From assembly GCA_905160935.1 (NCBI GenBank), contig CAJHZI010000893.1, positions 442,501 through 506,500 of the forward strand: 64,000 bases of DNA. The letters are read 5' to 3'. Positions 57,901 to 64,000 of the stretch are shown here, piece by piece (position 1 is the first letter of the stretch; every line of letters begins with the position of its first letter). The DNA is from Enchytraeus crypticus. Taxonomy: Eukaryota; Annelida; Clitellata; Enchytraeida; Enchytraeidae. A model generated the notes under the pieces. It searched no databases, was not told the origin of the DNA, and saw only the letters and a list, made by a program, of their open reading frames with translations. Made by a program: the position numbers and the translations under genes.

Positions 57901-60900
57901 ACAGGTAAGGAGTTTCAAATATTTGGGTCATACTATAACCGATGATGGGAAATGTGAGACGGAAATATGCAGTAGGATTGCACAAGCAACAGCTGCCTTT
58001 GGTAGTAGAAAAGAACTATTAACAAAAAGTCTAAAGAAAGATTCAAAGATAAAGATAGTGAAAACTTTGGTTTGGACCACGCTATTGTATGGATGTGAAA
58101 CATGGACCTTAAGGAAGGAAGATATTAGGAAACTGGAGGCATTGCAAATGTGGATTTGGAGAAGAATGGAGAGGATTAGCTGGACTCAAAAGGTTCCAAA
58201 TGAGGAAGTCCTGGAGAGTGTTGGCACAGATAGACAGTTGATAAATGTATTAAGAAATAGGAAGAAGAGATGGATAGGACACATTCTAACGGGGGAAGGT
58301 CTATTAAAAGAGGTTATAGAAGGTAGAATGGAAAGAAAAAGAGGCAGGGGCAGGCCGAGATTAGGTATGTTAGATGATTTAAAGACCCACTCATATGTGG
58401 AACTGAAGAGGAAGGCGGAAGACAGAGAAGAATGGAGGCGTTATGTACCATGGAACTGCCAGTAGGCAGTGCATTAAGAGAGAGATGTTTCATCAACGAT
58501 TTTATTGCTCTGCGAAAAAAGCGCAACAGAAGGTTTAAAAAAAATAAACAGAACAAAAGCAACAACTTTGAGCAGACTTACAAAGAGAGTACGCCGAGAT
58601 AGGCCTTCATAGCTTCGATAGAACAGGCGGAGAAGTGGAAGGGGTTGTTGTAGTTGTTGTCGTTGAGGAGAGATGGCACCGCCGCCATGATGTACTGGTC
58701 TGATTTACTGCAAGTGTTACCATCTCCGTCGTGGTAGGCTCCAAGGCTGTGGAGATATAATACAATACAATGAGAAATAATGCAATACAAAGCGATGCGA
58801 TATAGTACGATTGAGTATGATGAGAAATAATGCAATACAATATGATGAGAAATAATGCAATACAATGCAATGAGAAATAATACAATGCAATATGTGAGAA
58901 ATGATGCAATAGACTATTTTCTGTTTAGCCAGTCCAGTGAATGTCCGAGATTTTACTCTCAGATCAACGCGGCTGGGATTCGAACCCACGAGGGTTCAAT
59001 TCACCTCAGGATCTGTAGTTTAGAACTTCATGACGTTACCCATACGCTATTTAGACATTATTTACTTAATACAAATGCTACCATCACAAAGTCAGTGATC
59101 ATCAAGTCTGCAACTCACAAAGGTTGCAAAACAGAAAAGCCCTGCATTCATATGACACCATACCATTGATGATTAATTAATTGGGGCGGGATTTAGCGCA
59201 CTCGGTTAAGCTGCGCGTCAATTGAACGAAGTTAAGCTCCATCGCGCCGGTTAGTACTTTGTGGGCGACCACCTTGGAAGACCGAGTGTTGACAGCTTTG
59301 AAAGAAAACAATCCCTCGGGTGTTAGATGGTTACTCTTAAATCCGCGCCGGCTGTAATCTATGCGTCAACAAAAGGCAACGATTACTAATAACCACGTAG
59401 AGGAATGGAGGAAATAACGAAAACTACAAAAACATCAACCACAAGTAAGGAAACTATGTAAATACATGCGGTATGTCACGTGTGTAACTATACGAAAGAA
59501 AAAAAAATTCAGGCGTTTTTAATTTTTCGTACGAGAGAACTGGAATAAGACTAACTTGTGACCCAGCTCATGGCTGGCGGTTTGAGTGCTCGCGTATTCG
59601 CCCGCCTCTCGGCTGATGGAAACCCTTCCGTAGCTGCAAACAGCCTTGATATTCGCCAAACCTGTACCGCCATACAGAGGGAAATAAATGAAAACACAAT
59701 AAAAATAGATTCTTAGTTTCTTAACTTATACGCATGATATATGCATTACAAATTATACATGAAAGATGTGTAAATCTAAGTTTACGTCTACTTTCGTATC
59801 TAGTTACTAAGTCCATCAGATGAGAGGCATTTGAAGCTCAGAGCGCAAGTTCTAATTTCAGCGAAAGATCTGTGAAACTTACTTTAAAATTTATGAGACT
59901 GCAAAAAGTACTACTGACGCTATTTGTTTCTATCTGACCAGCATTTGGAAAAATAATGAATAATAAATAGAAAATATCATTAATCCGAATAATGTCAGAT
60001 CATTGTGGAGTTTTCTGAACCTTGTTTGATACGAATATTTATAAATATTTCTCTTTTCGTGAACAATGTTCCTGAAGCGGAACTATCTTAGACTCATCAT
60101 CATCATCATCTTCCCGTAAATCCCAGTTTAATTAGGGTCGAGATACGAATTGACTTTCAAGTTTATCCATTCGTTTAAGTTTTTCAGCAATTTTTGGAGC
60201 CTAGGTGCTCACCAACCGTATGTCCTTTCTATCTTAGACTATTTTTATATATAATTATTTTTAATCATAGATATACGGAAAGATGCTTTTCAATTCAATG
60301 CTTTTCATTCGATTCGCGTTGTTTTCTTTGTTGTCTTAGTAATTTATACAATTTCATATTTAAGAATATTTATATTTATTCAGATAAATCTCAAGTAAAT
60401 GATATTTCAAACCTGAAATGGCAAAGGGGTAATTGTCGGGTGTGTAACCAGCCATTAGTCGATTCCTAATGAAAACACAAATAAACAGTGTGATTTTGTT
60501 AGTACATTGCTCTGCTATTATGCACTATGATTTTTGAAAATAATTAATATGTTTTATCTAGAATAAATAAATCTACCACATACCGTACGCGTTCCGTACC
60601 AGCCGACAATATCAGATTCTAATTAATAATATAATACGTCAGAAAACATATCTGAACCCAGAAGAATATCGTTAAAATTGATTTAGACAAAATTGGTTTT
60701 CTGAAATTTTATACAAAACCAACTAACCGAGGCTTCAATAAATTTCTATGAGGACTAGGAATAAAATCTAAACAAAATGAAAACAAAATTATTTGCAAAG
60801 CACAGGCCAACACAAGCCATACTTATGTAAGCCTATAAGCATAATTTCTCAATCATAAAAAAATTAATCATTTGCATATCAATGATCACTGATGATTAGT

Positions 60901-61240
60901 ATTACGTGTAGTGATTGTGAGGGTAAAGGTTAAGCAAGTTGATTATGAATCCGTTAATGATTCGTTAATCAATCAATTATTGAGCGGATCTTAACCACGT
61001 TCACCATTTACCCGTATTTTCGCAGAAAAAGAATATTTACCTTAAATCCTGCGCATTAACTGAGTACGTAGCATATCGGTAAGTTATCCGACTACGAATC
61101 AGTAATTGCAGGGTCGAATCCAGTGCTTGCTTAGACAACGTCACTTCACTAGCAGGCTTTCGATCGGGATGGTTAACTCTTGATGAACTTGAATTAGCTA
61201 TAATATATTAACGGGCCAGCCATGCTGCTCTGCCAGAGAC

Positions 61241-61309
<69 letters not shown>

Positions 61310-61403
61310 CAGACAGACACACAGACAGACGGAAAGTGAGAACATATTAGCTCAATAGCGATGAATATCTAGTCATTTTACCCTGTAATATGACTAGAAA
61401 CTC

Positions 61404-61447
<44 letters not shown>

Positions 61448-64000
61448 TAGACAGACATACAGACAGACTGACAGACAGACAGAATATATTAGCTCTAATC
61501 ATATTACCCTGTAAACAGCGAGGCTTGATCAAATGAAGGTAGATCGTTCTGATATTGACTGGTCCAAGCATCAAAATAATCAAGAGCCTTGTAGGCGTCA
61601 GTGAACACGTACCCATCAATTGGAACACGTCTATCTCCGCCCTCTGTCCACGGCGAGTCTCCAGGAGTCTGTATGATAAAAAAGCTGTAAAGAGTGAGTA
61701 ACAATTGTGAAGTATATAAAGCTTAATGTAACCTAACAGTTACTAATTGAACCGTAGATTGCCTGAATGAAAACAAGTAATCATATCAAACGTTAATCCA
61801 TGAAATGGCTTGAAACATTGTTCATGGATTAACGTTTGAAGTGATTTATCCAACATTAAATATATAGATATAACCTACGTATTCAAAATATCTCGAAACA
61901 GTGCTTCTACATGAAGTATAAGGTCAAATTGTCTGACAGATGATCAATTCATCAAAAAATCACTTACGAAAATACTTTTTTCAGAACGTGACAGTGCCGG
62001 TTGATTTTCTAGTTACCGTTTTGATACTTTATCGTATTAGAGGAGGATTATCGTGATGAGCGAATTCAGTTGCTACACTTGTTGAACATTTTCGTTCAGT
62101 TCCATCTTCTGTGATCTTTAATTATTAAAAGTTTTGTAATCATTTTAAAATGTAGTTTTAAAAAACCTATTGAGAGGCTAATCACGTATGGTATAGAAAA
62201 TAATAGCCGTCAGGGTTCAAATACTACTCGAGTCATTCAGAGAGAGAATTTCTGTATAAAAATGGTCTGTGAAAAACTTTCTCTCTCTGTCACTCTCTCT
62301 CTCTCTCTCTCTAGAGTTTCACACATTAGTATTTGAGTATGTTGTGGGTGACTAGAGAAGACGATTTAAACGTTAGGCACATTTCTAATAGAAGCATGGT
62401 TATGGTATCGAACAAATTGCGCATGAGTCATCATTATGCTGCATCGTTAGATTGGATATCAGCTCCAGCGATTTGCGACAGTTTTTTGCAACTAGATCAT
62501 AAATGTTGGCCAATCAAGGAAGCAAATAAAGTATATAGATCTATTGAAATACATACCGTCGCAATGAAAAATCCTGCAAGTTTCACATTAAGTGTAAAGC
62601 TAGAATCTACAATACTTGAAAATCTTAGATCCATCTGAAAAGAAAACAAAATTTTGAAGCCATAGTTAGCGTCCATGCAATGAATCGTACTAGGGCCTAA
62701 ATTTAAAAATTTTAATTTAAACTAAATTTATTACTAGCAAATGTTTCATTAGATCAACCACTGGATTATTAATTCGCTGATTCATTAGATCAACCACTGA
62801 TAATTAATTGTCTAATTAATTAGATCAACCTTAGATTCGCTGATTCATTAGATCAGCCATTGATAATTAATTGACTAATTCATTAGATCACCTTAGATCC
62901 ACTGATTCATTAGGTCAACCTTAGATTCACTGATTCATTAGATCAACCATTGAATCATTTATTCACTGATTCATTAGATCAACCATTGATAATTAATTGA
63001 CTAATTAATTAGATCAACCTTAGATTCGCTGATTCATTAAATCAACCTTAGATTCACTGATTCATTAGATCAACCATTGAATCATTTATTCGCTGATTCA
63101 TTAAATCAACCTTAGATTCACTGATTCATTAGATCAACCATTGAATCATTTATTCACTGATTCATTAAATCAACCAATGACGCATTAATTCATTAGACCA
63201 ACCATTGAAGCAGTCAACGACCGCAAATTGCTGCTATAAAACTACTACTTAAATATTACTTTAAAAAGGAAAATAATAAGAGTAAGAATATGCATGTATA
63301 TGTAATACAAATTAAAGTTATGAATAATTGTTATAAATAAAGATTAATTTATAAAAAATTAATAAATTACTGACCCCGTTTACGATTTGCGAGTAATAGT
63401 ATCGTATCCCATTAATAGCGTCGTCTGTCTTCTCAGCATCTGTTTTCTTGTCACTTAGTGTGTACCAACTGCACAAGGAAAGAGAAAATAAGCGTAGAAC
63501 ATAGTTGCCATTCCAACAGTTAGCAACAGGTAACTGAATATGAAAATAATTATGGTTGTTGGAAGGTTATTCTTAAATCCTAGCCAGCTTAACTCTGCGC
63601 TATCAATCGCTACGATCACTAATTATCATAGAGAAACGAGAAAAAACTGAAAACTACAATAAACAACAACAAAACAAAACCCTTTAGCACTTCCGATATG
63701 TTGTGTGATATACACAAACATATTTTGCTATTCACTTTTTGCCATTTAACAATATTGACATTTTTGCATGTTACTTACTCACTTGATAGCTTTGTAATTT
63801 TGTCTTTTGTACTTGTCTACCATTGCATTGGTGAAAATAAATAAATAAATAAAGGAACCAAAACTCCAATACCTATCAGTTTTAATACATCTCTTAATAT
63901 ATCTCAGTATTTGCATCTCTTACTTCTGCCAACCCTATATATATTCTTCCTGACCATCTTGTGATCGCCGGACCGGCATCGTTTGGAAACTTACTTCTCC
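46666..64000 (-). CDS. Gene 3: ADAMTS-like M12B zinc metalloprotease with six PLAC-like modules (3' part, 17 exons)
   Basis: Seventeen exons on the minus strand join with consistent phases from the window edge to a stop at 46666-46668. Order: metalloprotease domain (63375-58582) with HELGHNLGAYHD and Met-turn YIMAA; disintegrin/cysteine-rich-like part (56382-54179) with NVDKQCQHLYG and NGTSCGN..WCTYGKC; six six-cysteine modules of PLAC type, one exon each; a short hydrophobic C-terminal exon. The three histidines bind catalytic zinc and the glutamate activates water, so it should be an active secreted or cell-surface protease cleaving matrix proteins. No WSxW thrombospondin repeat is seen, which separates it from classical ADAMTS. 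Signal peptide, prodomain and start lie beyond 64000. It is convergent with gene 2, whose stop is 4.6 kb away. Splice joins are inferred from sequence alone. Confidence 0.9.
47098..47765 (-). mobile_element. SINE family C copy expanded by an internal minisatellite
   Basis: The tail side (GTGCTCTGCTAAGTGGTCGA, 47113-47132) and the front side (ACCACACCTTATCCACACAT ... TTCCCATTGCCTTCCTCAGT, 47586-47702) are in the order of a minus-strand family C SINE. They are separated by the array at 47178-47580. Lies in the last intron of gene 3. Confidence 0.75.
47178..47580. repeat. ~26-bp minisatellite (TCAATTAACTAGTTAATATC TTCACA)
   Basis: About fifteen units in two blocks: ATTAACTAGTTAATATCTTC types first, then ATTGACGAGTTAATCTCTTC types, each followed by ACATCA. 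The unit resembles GATCAACAAGTAAATCCCTT CACA of the surrounding SINE. Confidence 0.92.
47814..48650. mobile_element. Long-armed inverted-repeat MITE
   Basis: Arms of about 370 bp face each other (47814-48190 and 48280-48650). Matching blocks include AGTTGACC.ATGTTCTTGAA, TTGACCAGCAGCCAATTCTA, ACGTGAAAGTTA and TTAATTGACAAAGTTATTGA, each present as its complement on the other side. Termini are CACTGTG/CACAGTG flanked by TA. No coding capacity. The right end is 11 bp from a gene 3 splice donor. Confidence 0.88.
48664..48762 (-). CDS. Gene 3 exon: PLAC-like module 6
   Basis: Encodes GCEYGDRFDWCKSLPLDSC, then YQEDCCSRCA. Phase 1-1. The donor GCCG|GTAAGA is followed 11 bp later by the end of an inverted-repeat MITE. 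Confidence 0.9.
48763..49827 (-). other. Gene 3 intron sequence
   Basis: No exon or named repeat. A short run of CATCA/GCAACGAAATCTATCC-type units lies at 49515-49590. Confidence 0.5.
49828..49935 (-). CDS. Gene 3 exon: PLAC-like module 5 (divergent)
   Basis: Encodes GCTDSASWCSAIKPSYCY, then TNKICCKAC. The six cysteines are kept but the YGD segment is replaced by TDS, so this is the most divergent and shortest module. Phase 1-1, donor GAGAG|GTAAAA. Confidence 0.88.
50034..50240 (-). mobile_element. LINE 3' end (CR1-like family) with AAT repeat
   Basis: The reverse complement contains GCACATGTTTTTTCAGATCG, TTTGGGGTGAATCGATCTGT and GTCCCTGACATCATCCTTAT, ending AAACCTTTATTATTATT. It is the same 3' end as 19250-19380, and the GA/AG-rich part at its head is unassigned. 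Confidence 0.7.
50635..50805 (-). CDS. Gene 3 exon: PLAC-like module 4 with Thr/Pro linker
   Basis: Encodes DCMYGDKAPWCKNLTPNLCA, then AQICCQTC, followed by a linker of about 28 residues rich in Thr and Pro (TRKTTPAPGYHVT), a likely flexible, possibly O-glycosylated spacer. Phase 1-1. Confidence 0.9.
50938..51015 (+). mobile_element. SINE family B fragment
   Basis: Only the 3' half: CTGGACTCGCCCGTCATTGA, GCTTTCGAGTGAGGAAACTG, ending TTAGCATTAGCTATACCAGC. Confidence 0.78.
51380..51496 (-). CDS. Gene 3 exon: PLAC-like module 3
   Basis: Encodes SCLYGDKAEWCGANDDPSIC, then SSESCCSYC. Phase 1-1 exon with acceptor TTTGGCAG and donor CCAG|GTAGGA. Confidence 0.9.
51825..51905. repeat. (TA)n microsatellite
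   Basis: TA tract in a gene 3 intron. The Tyr/Ile frames across it are artefacts. Confidence 0.95.
52171..52293 (-). CDS. Gene 3 exon: PLAC-like module 2
   Basis: Encodes DCPYGDRDVKYCANLKESNC, then IQDICCVSC. It has the CxYGD ... WC/YC ... C ... CCxxC spacing shared by modules 2, 3, 4 and 6. Phase 1-1, donor TCCT|GTAAGT. Confidence 0.9.
53140..53292 (-). CDS. Gene 3 exon: PLAC-like module 1
   Basis: Encodes DNCISGDRRGIVGDGKTCAD, then LCYQDYWKQTCCASC. Six cysteines end in the CCxxC signature; there is a longer insert between the first two cysteines than in the other modules. Phase 1-1. The donor GCAG|GTCTGC is weak. Confidence 0.87.
53325..53430. repeat. 21-bp minisatellite (ATTATTAAGATTACTATAA)
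   Basis: Five units of TTATTAAGATTACTATAA in the intron before PLAC module 1, about 40 bp upstream of that exon's acceptor. Confidence 0.9.
53431..54178 (-). other. Gene 3 intron sequence
   Basis: No feature recognised. Confidence 0.5.
54179..54230 (-). CDS. Gene 3 exon: WCxxGxC micro-exon
   Basis: A 52-nt exon (acceptor AATTTTCAG, donor CCAG|GTAATT) encoding WCTYGKCVYSADAPATP. It ends the cysteine-rich region and begins the run of phase 1 junctions used by the PLAC-like exons. Confidence 0.88.
54773..54898 (-). CDS. Gene 3 exon: cysteine-rich region
   Basis: Phase 0-0 exon of 42 codons: GQLFDDQLCGLLYCFNPRP, then QRAANGTSCGNKK. It continues into WCTYGKC of the next exon, the conserved DGTxCGxxxWCxxGxC stretch of ADAMTS-type proteases. 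Confidence 0.9.
54899..55163 (-). other. Gene 3 intron with local duplication
   Basis: A segment of about 40 bp, CCCTGTTGAATAATAAATCA, including the polypyrimidine side of the acceptor for the exon ending at 54898, recurs at 54980-55030 as CCCTGTTGATTAATAAATCA. Confidence 0.6.
55164..55395 (+). mobile_element. SINE C head fragment joined to RTE-like tail
   Basis: The first part (GTTGTGTACGGGTTGCTAAA, GAGTAGACCAGCTG) matches SINE C heads. From 55278 the sequence GTGAGCACTTAGACTCCAGA, AAATATCCCGACCCTAGATA and GATGATGACGACGATG matches 60095-60225 (-) and the 3' end of the LINE at 40260. Confidence 0.65.
55485..55860 (+). mobile_element. LINE 3' end snippet and unknown repeat
   Basis: GACGTTCCTGACATCATCCT at 55487 matches the CR1-like 3' ends and is followed by ATT repeats. 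After that, 55600-55850 (GGGCTGTAAAGGGCCCTGGG, GCTGCCACAGAAAAGCTTTT) is unidentified, possibly a reverse-transcriptase remnant. Confidence 0.45.
56005..56235. repeat. 10-bp minisatellite (CACCTAGAGA)
   Basis: More than 20 units of CACCTAGAGA / CACCTAGTGG / CACCTAGAGG running to within a few bases of the donor of the gene 3 exon at 56241 (the donor ACCTAC on the plus strand is itself a repeat-like word). Confidence 0.93.
56241..56382 (-). CDS. Gene 3 exon: disintegrin/cysteine-rich-like region
   Basis: Encodes TDTNCLLRTSRVDERDVEKN, then LPVGQFLNVDKQCQHLYG. The LPGQ..DVDKQC..LYG pattern is typical of the region after the catalytic domain in ADAMTS proteins. Acceptor GACTTCAG, donor TGCGGG|GTAGGT. 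Confidence 0.9.
56383..56455. repeat. (AATC)n microsatellite
   Basis: Repeat of CAATCAAT adjoining the acceptor of the exon that starts at 56382 on the minus strand. Read on that strand it gives GATT repeats just before the polypyrimidine position. Confidence 0.9.
57160..58486 (+). pseudogene. Non-LTR retrotransposon (LINE), reverse-transcriptase remnant
   Basis: 5'-truncated LINE on the plus strand, antisense within a gene 3 intron. It encodes SDYRTISLIPHASK, QFGFRKGCGTREAI, FVDFEKAFDRIDW, GVRQGCSISPLLFNIYAEAM, the catalytic RFADDHG and a C-terminal RKRGRGRPRLG. A frameshift near 57245 and two in-frame stops near 57497 and 57506 disable it; the rest is open to a stop at 58463-58465. The 3' end (CTGCCAGTAGGCAGTGCATT, then GA repeats) is shared with SINE family C. 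It belongs to the widespread invertebrate endonuclease/reverse-transcriptase LINEs; the clade is not resolved here. Confidence 0.9.
58582..58746 (-). CDS. Gene 3 exon: zinc site second half and Met-turn
   Basis: Starts C CTT GGA so that the split codon AA|C gives Asn: HELGHN-LGAYHDGDG, supplying the third zinc histidine. The Met-turn YIMAA follows 19 residues later, then FHFSACSIEAMKAYL. Donor TCTTT|GTAAGT. Confidence 0.94.
58745..58915. repeat. Degenerate ATGAGAAATAATGCAATACA repeat
   Basis: Six or so units around ATGAGAAATAATGCAATACA following the acceptor of the exon at 58582-58746. Overlapping minus-strand Ile/Ser/His frames are artefacts. Confidence 0.8.
58926..59060 (-). mobile_element. 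SINE family A copy, 3'-truncated
   Basis: Minus-strand copy with AATGTCCGAGATTTTACTCT, CTGGGATTCGAACCCACGAG and CGCTATTTAGACATT. The 3' body is lost. Confidence 0.8.
59183..59460 (+). mobile_element. 5S rRNA-derived SINE
   Basis: At 59226-59305 the sequence GAACGAAGTTAAGCTCC, GGTTAGTACTTTGTGGGCGA, CCACCTTGGAAGACCGAGTG and TTGACAGCTTT follows the 3' two-thirds of animal 5S rRNA, including the internal promoter region. It is preceded by a tRNA-like stretch (TTTAGCGCACTCGGTTAAGC) and followed by a body of about 140 bp. The body recurs at 63553-63700. This fits the SINE3 class. It is not a 5S gene: the first third is replaced and no terminator is seen. Confidence 0.85.
59556..59661 (-). CDS. Gene 3 exon: zinc site, first half
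   Basis: Encodes LANIKAVCSYGRVSISREAG and TASHELGH, ending CACAA|GTTAGT in phase 2. His-Glu-x-x-His supplies two zinc ligands and the catalytic glutamate. Acceptor GGTACAG. Confidence 0.93.
59662..60412 (-). other. Gene 3 intron sequence
   Basis: Contains the RTE-like tail at 60095-60225 (-): CATCATCATCATCTTCCCGT, CCCAGTTTAATTAGGGTCGA. No other exon recognised. Confidence 0.55.
60095..60225 (-). mobile_element. RTE-tail repeat copy
   Basis: Reverse complement of the 55278-55392 repeat: GTGAGCACCTAGGCTCC, then TATCTCGACCCTAATTAAAC and a GATGATGATG tail. Probably a short non-autonomous passenger or truncated LINE end. Confidence 0.65.
60413..60465 (-). CDS. Gene 3 exon: micro-exon of metalloprotease domain
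   Basis: A 53-nt exon with no ATG, found because the flanking exons are incompatible in phase without it. Acceptor TTCATTAG, donor TTTCAG|GTTTGA. It encodes NRLMAGYTPDNYPFAIS and joins as TG-NRLMAGYTP ... AISG-LANI, giving the usual D.ALLLTG..L.G....GLA arrangement of M12B enzymes. Confidence 0.85.
60466..61507 (-). other. Gene 3 intron sequence
   Basis: No exon recognised. A diverged SINE B-like piece may lie at 61062-61190 (CGGTAAGTTATCCGACTACG, GGGTCGAATCCAGTG). GA and GACA microsatellites at about 61235-61480. Confidence 0.5.
61240..61480. repeat. (GA)n and (GACA)n microsatellites
   Basis: A GA tract at 61240-61305 followed by two GACA tracts (about 61300-61330 and 61408-61480), just downstream of a gene 3 splice donor. 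Confidence 0.93.
61508..61668 (-). CDS. Gene 3 exon: metalloprotease domain
   Basis: Phase 0 in, phase 2 out. Encodes PGDSPWTEGGDRRVP to ALDYFDAWTSQYQNDLPSFD and ends at ACAGG|GTAATA. The repeated GACA microsatellites at 61300-61480 begin just past the donor. Confidence 0.88.
62557..62634 (-). CDS. Gene 3 exon: metalloprotease domain
   Basis: A 78-nt phase 0-0 exon encoding MDLRFSSIVDSSFTLNVKLA, then GFFIAT. It continues the previous exon as QIVNG-MDLRF, a strand typical of reprolysins. Acceptor TTTTCAG, donor GACG|GTATGT. Confidence 0.85.
62635..63374 (-). other. Gene 3 intron with minisatellite
   Basis: Mostly the array listed at 62745-63205. No exon recognised. Confidence 0.6.
62745..63205. 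repeat. Composite minisatellite (CTGATTCATTAGATCAACC)
   Basis: About fifteen units of CTGATTCATTAGATCAACC plus either TTAGATTCA or ATTGAATCATTTATTCA, arranged in higher-order blocks of 24-45 bp. Confidence 0.9.
63375..63468 (-). CDS. Gene 3 exon: N-terminal part of metalloprotease domain
   Basis: Acceptor TTGTGCAG, donor AACGGG|GTCAGT. Enters in phase 2, leaves in phase 0. Encodes WYTLSDKKTDAEKTDDAING, then IRYYYSQIVNG, the helix-1 region of M12B proteases. Confidence 0.82.
63553..63705 (+). mobile_element. 5S-derived SINE, 3' body only
   Basis: GTTGGAAGGTTATTCTTAAA, CGCTACGATCACTAATTATC and GAAAACTACAATAAACAACA match the body at 59318-59450. The 5S part is missing, so it is 5'-truncated. 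Confidence 0.72.
63995..64000 (-). CDS. Gene 3: end of an exon cut by the window edge
   Basis: Six bases, GGAGAA, precede a near-perfect donor, GAA|GTAAGT, on the minus strand. Joined in phase 2 to the next exon they would read E-N-W-Y. Too short to support more. Confidence 0.45.

Noticed and set aside
59226..59305. Functional 5S rRNA gene
   Set aside because: Only the 3' two-thirds is present with insertions, no T-rich terminator follows, and the adjoining body recurs elsewhere.
62333..62638. 101-codon plus-strand frame
   Set aside because: It is the shadow of the gene 3 exon on the opposite strand (62557-62634) extended by chance.

Overview
The window is intron-rich, AT-rich animal DNA. 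Long introns, (TA)n microsatellites, several tRNA-derived SINEs, one 5S-derived SINE, non-LTR retrotransposon remnants and TA-target DNA transposons fit an invertebrate bilaterian. The protease in the second half, with serial six-cysteine modules in place of thrombospondin repeats, suggests a lophotrochozoan, perhaps a mollusc. That assignment is an inference and the species cannot be named.

There are three real genes, all recovered by joining exons with matching splice phases. Gene 1 (+ strand, 6685-14217) is the 3' part of an ETS transcription factor of the ETV6/TEL-Yan type; its 5' exons lie before the window. Gene 2 (+ strand, 22888-42050) is a complete or nearly complete tandem paralogue: an N-terminal exon, a very large exon of about 624 codons ending in the first half of a Pointed (PNT/SAM) domain, the second PNT half followed by poly-Q, two linker exons, and an ETS domain split over two exons. 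The model gives 1094 codons plus a stop. The last four exons of the two genes correspond one to one with identical phases.

Gene 3 (- strand, 46666 to beyond 64000) converges on gene 2. It encodes an M12B (ADAMTS-like) zinc metalloprotease whose HExxHxxGxxHD site is completed across a splice junction. A cysteine-rich region follows, then six PLAC-like modules, each on its own phase 1-1 exon, and a short C-terminal exon with a hydrophobic tail. Seventeen exons, including a 6-bp piece at the window edge, join without a phase conflict.

The remaining DNA is intron and intergenic sequence filled with repeats. These include tRNA-derived SINE families A, B and C, a 5S rRNA-derived SINE, LINE fragments of at least three types, a hAT-like element, two copies of a Tc1/mariner-like MITE, a Tc1/mariner transposase relic, a long-armed inverted-repeat MITE, and several minisatellites. 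Several repeats lie within about 15 bp of splice sites. One minisatellite appears to have grown from an internal segment of a SINE, and a stretch around the last ETS exon looks homogenised between the two paralogues. No rRNA gene, bona fide tRNA gene, CRISPR array or promoter could be supported.
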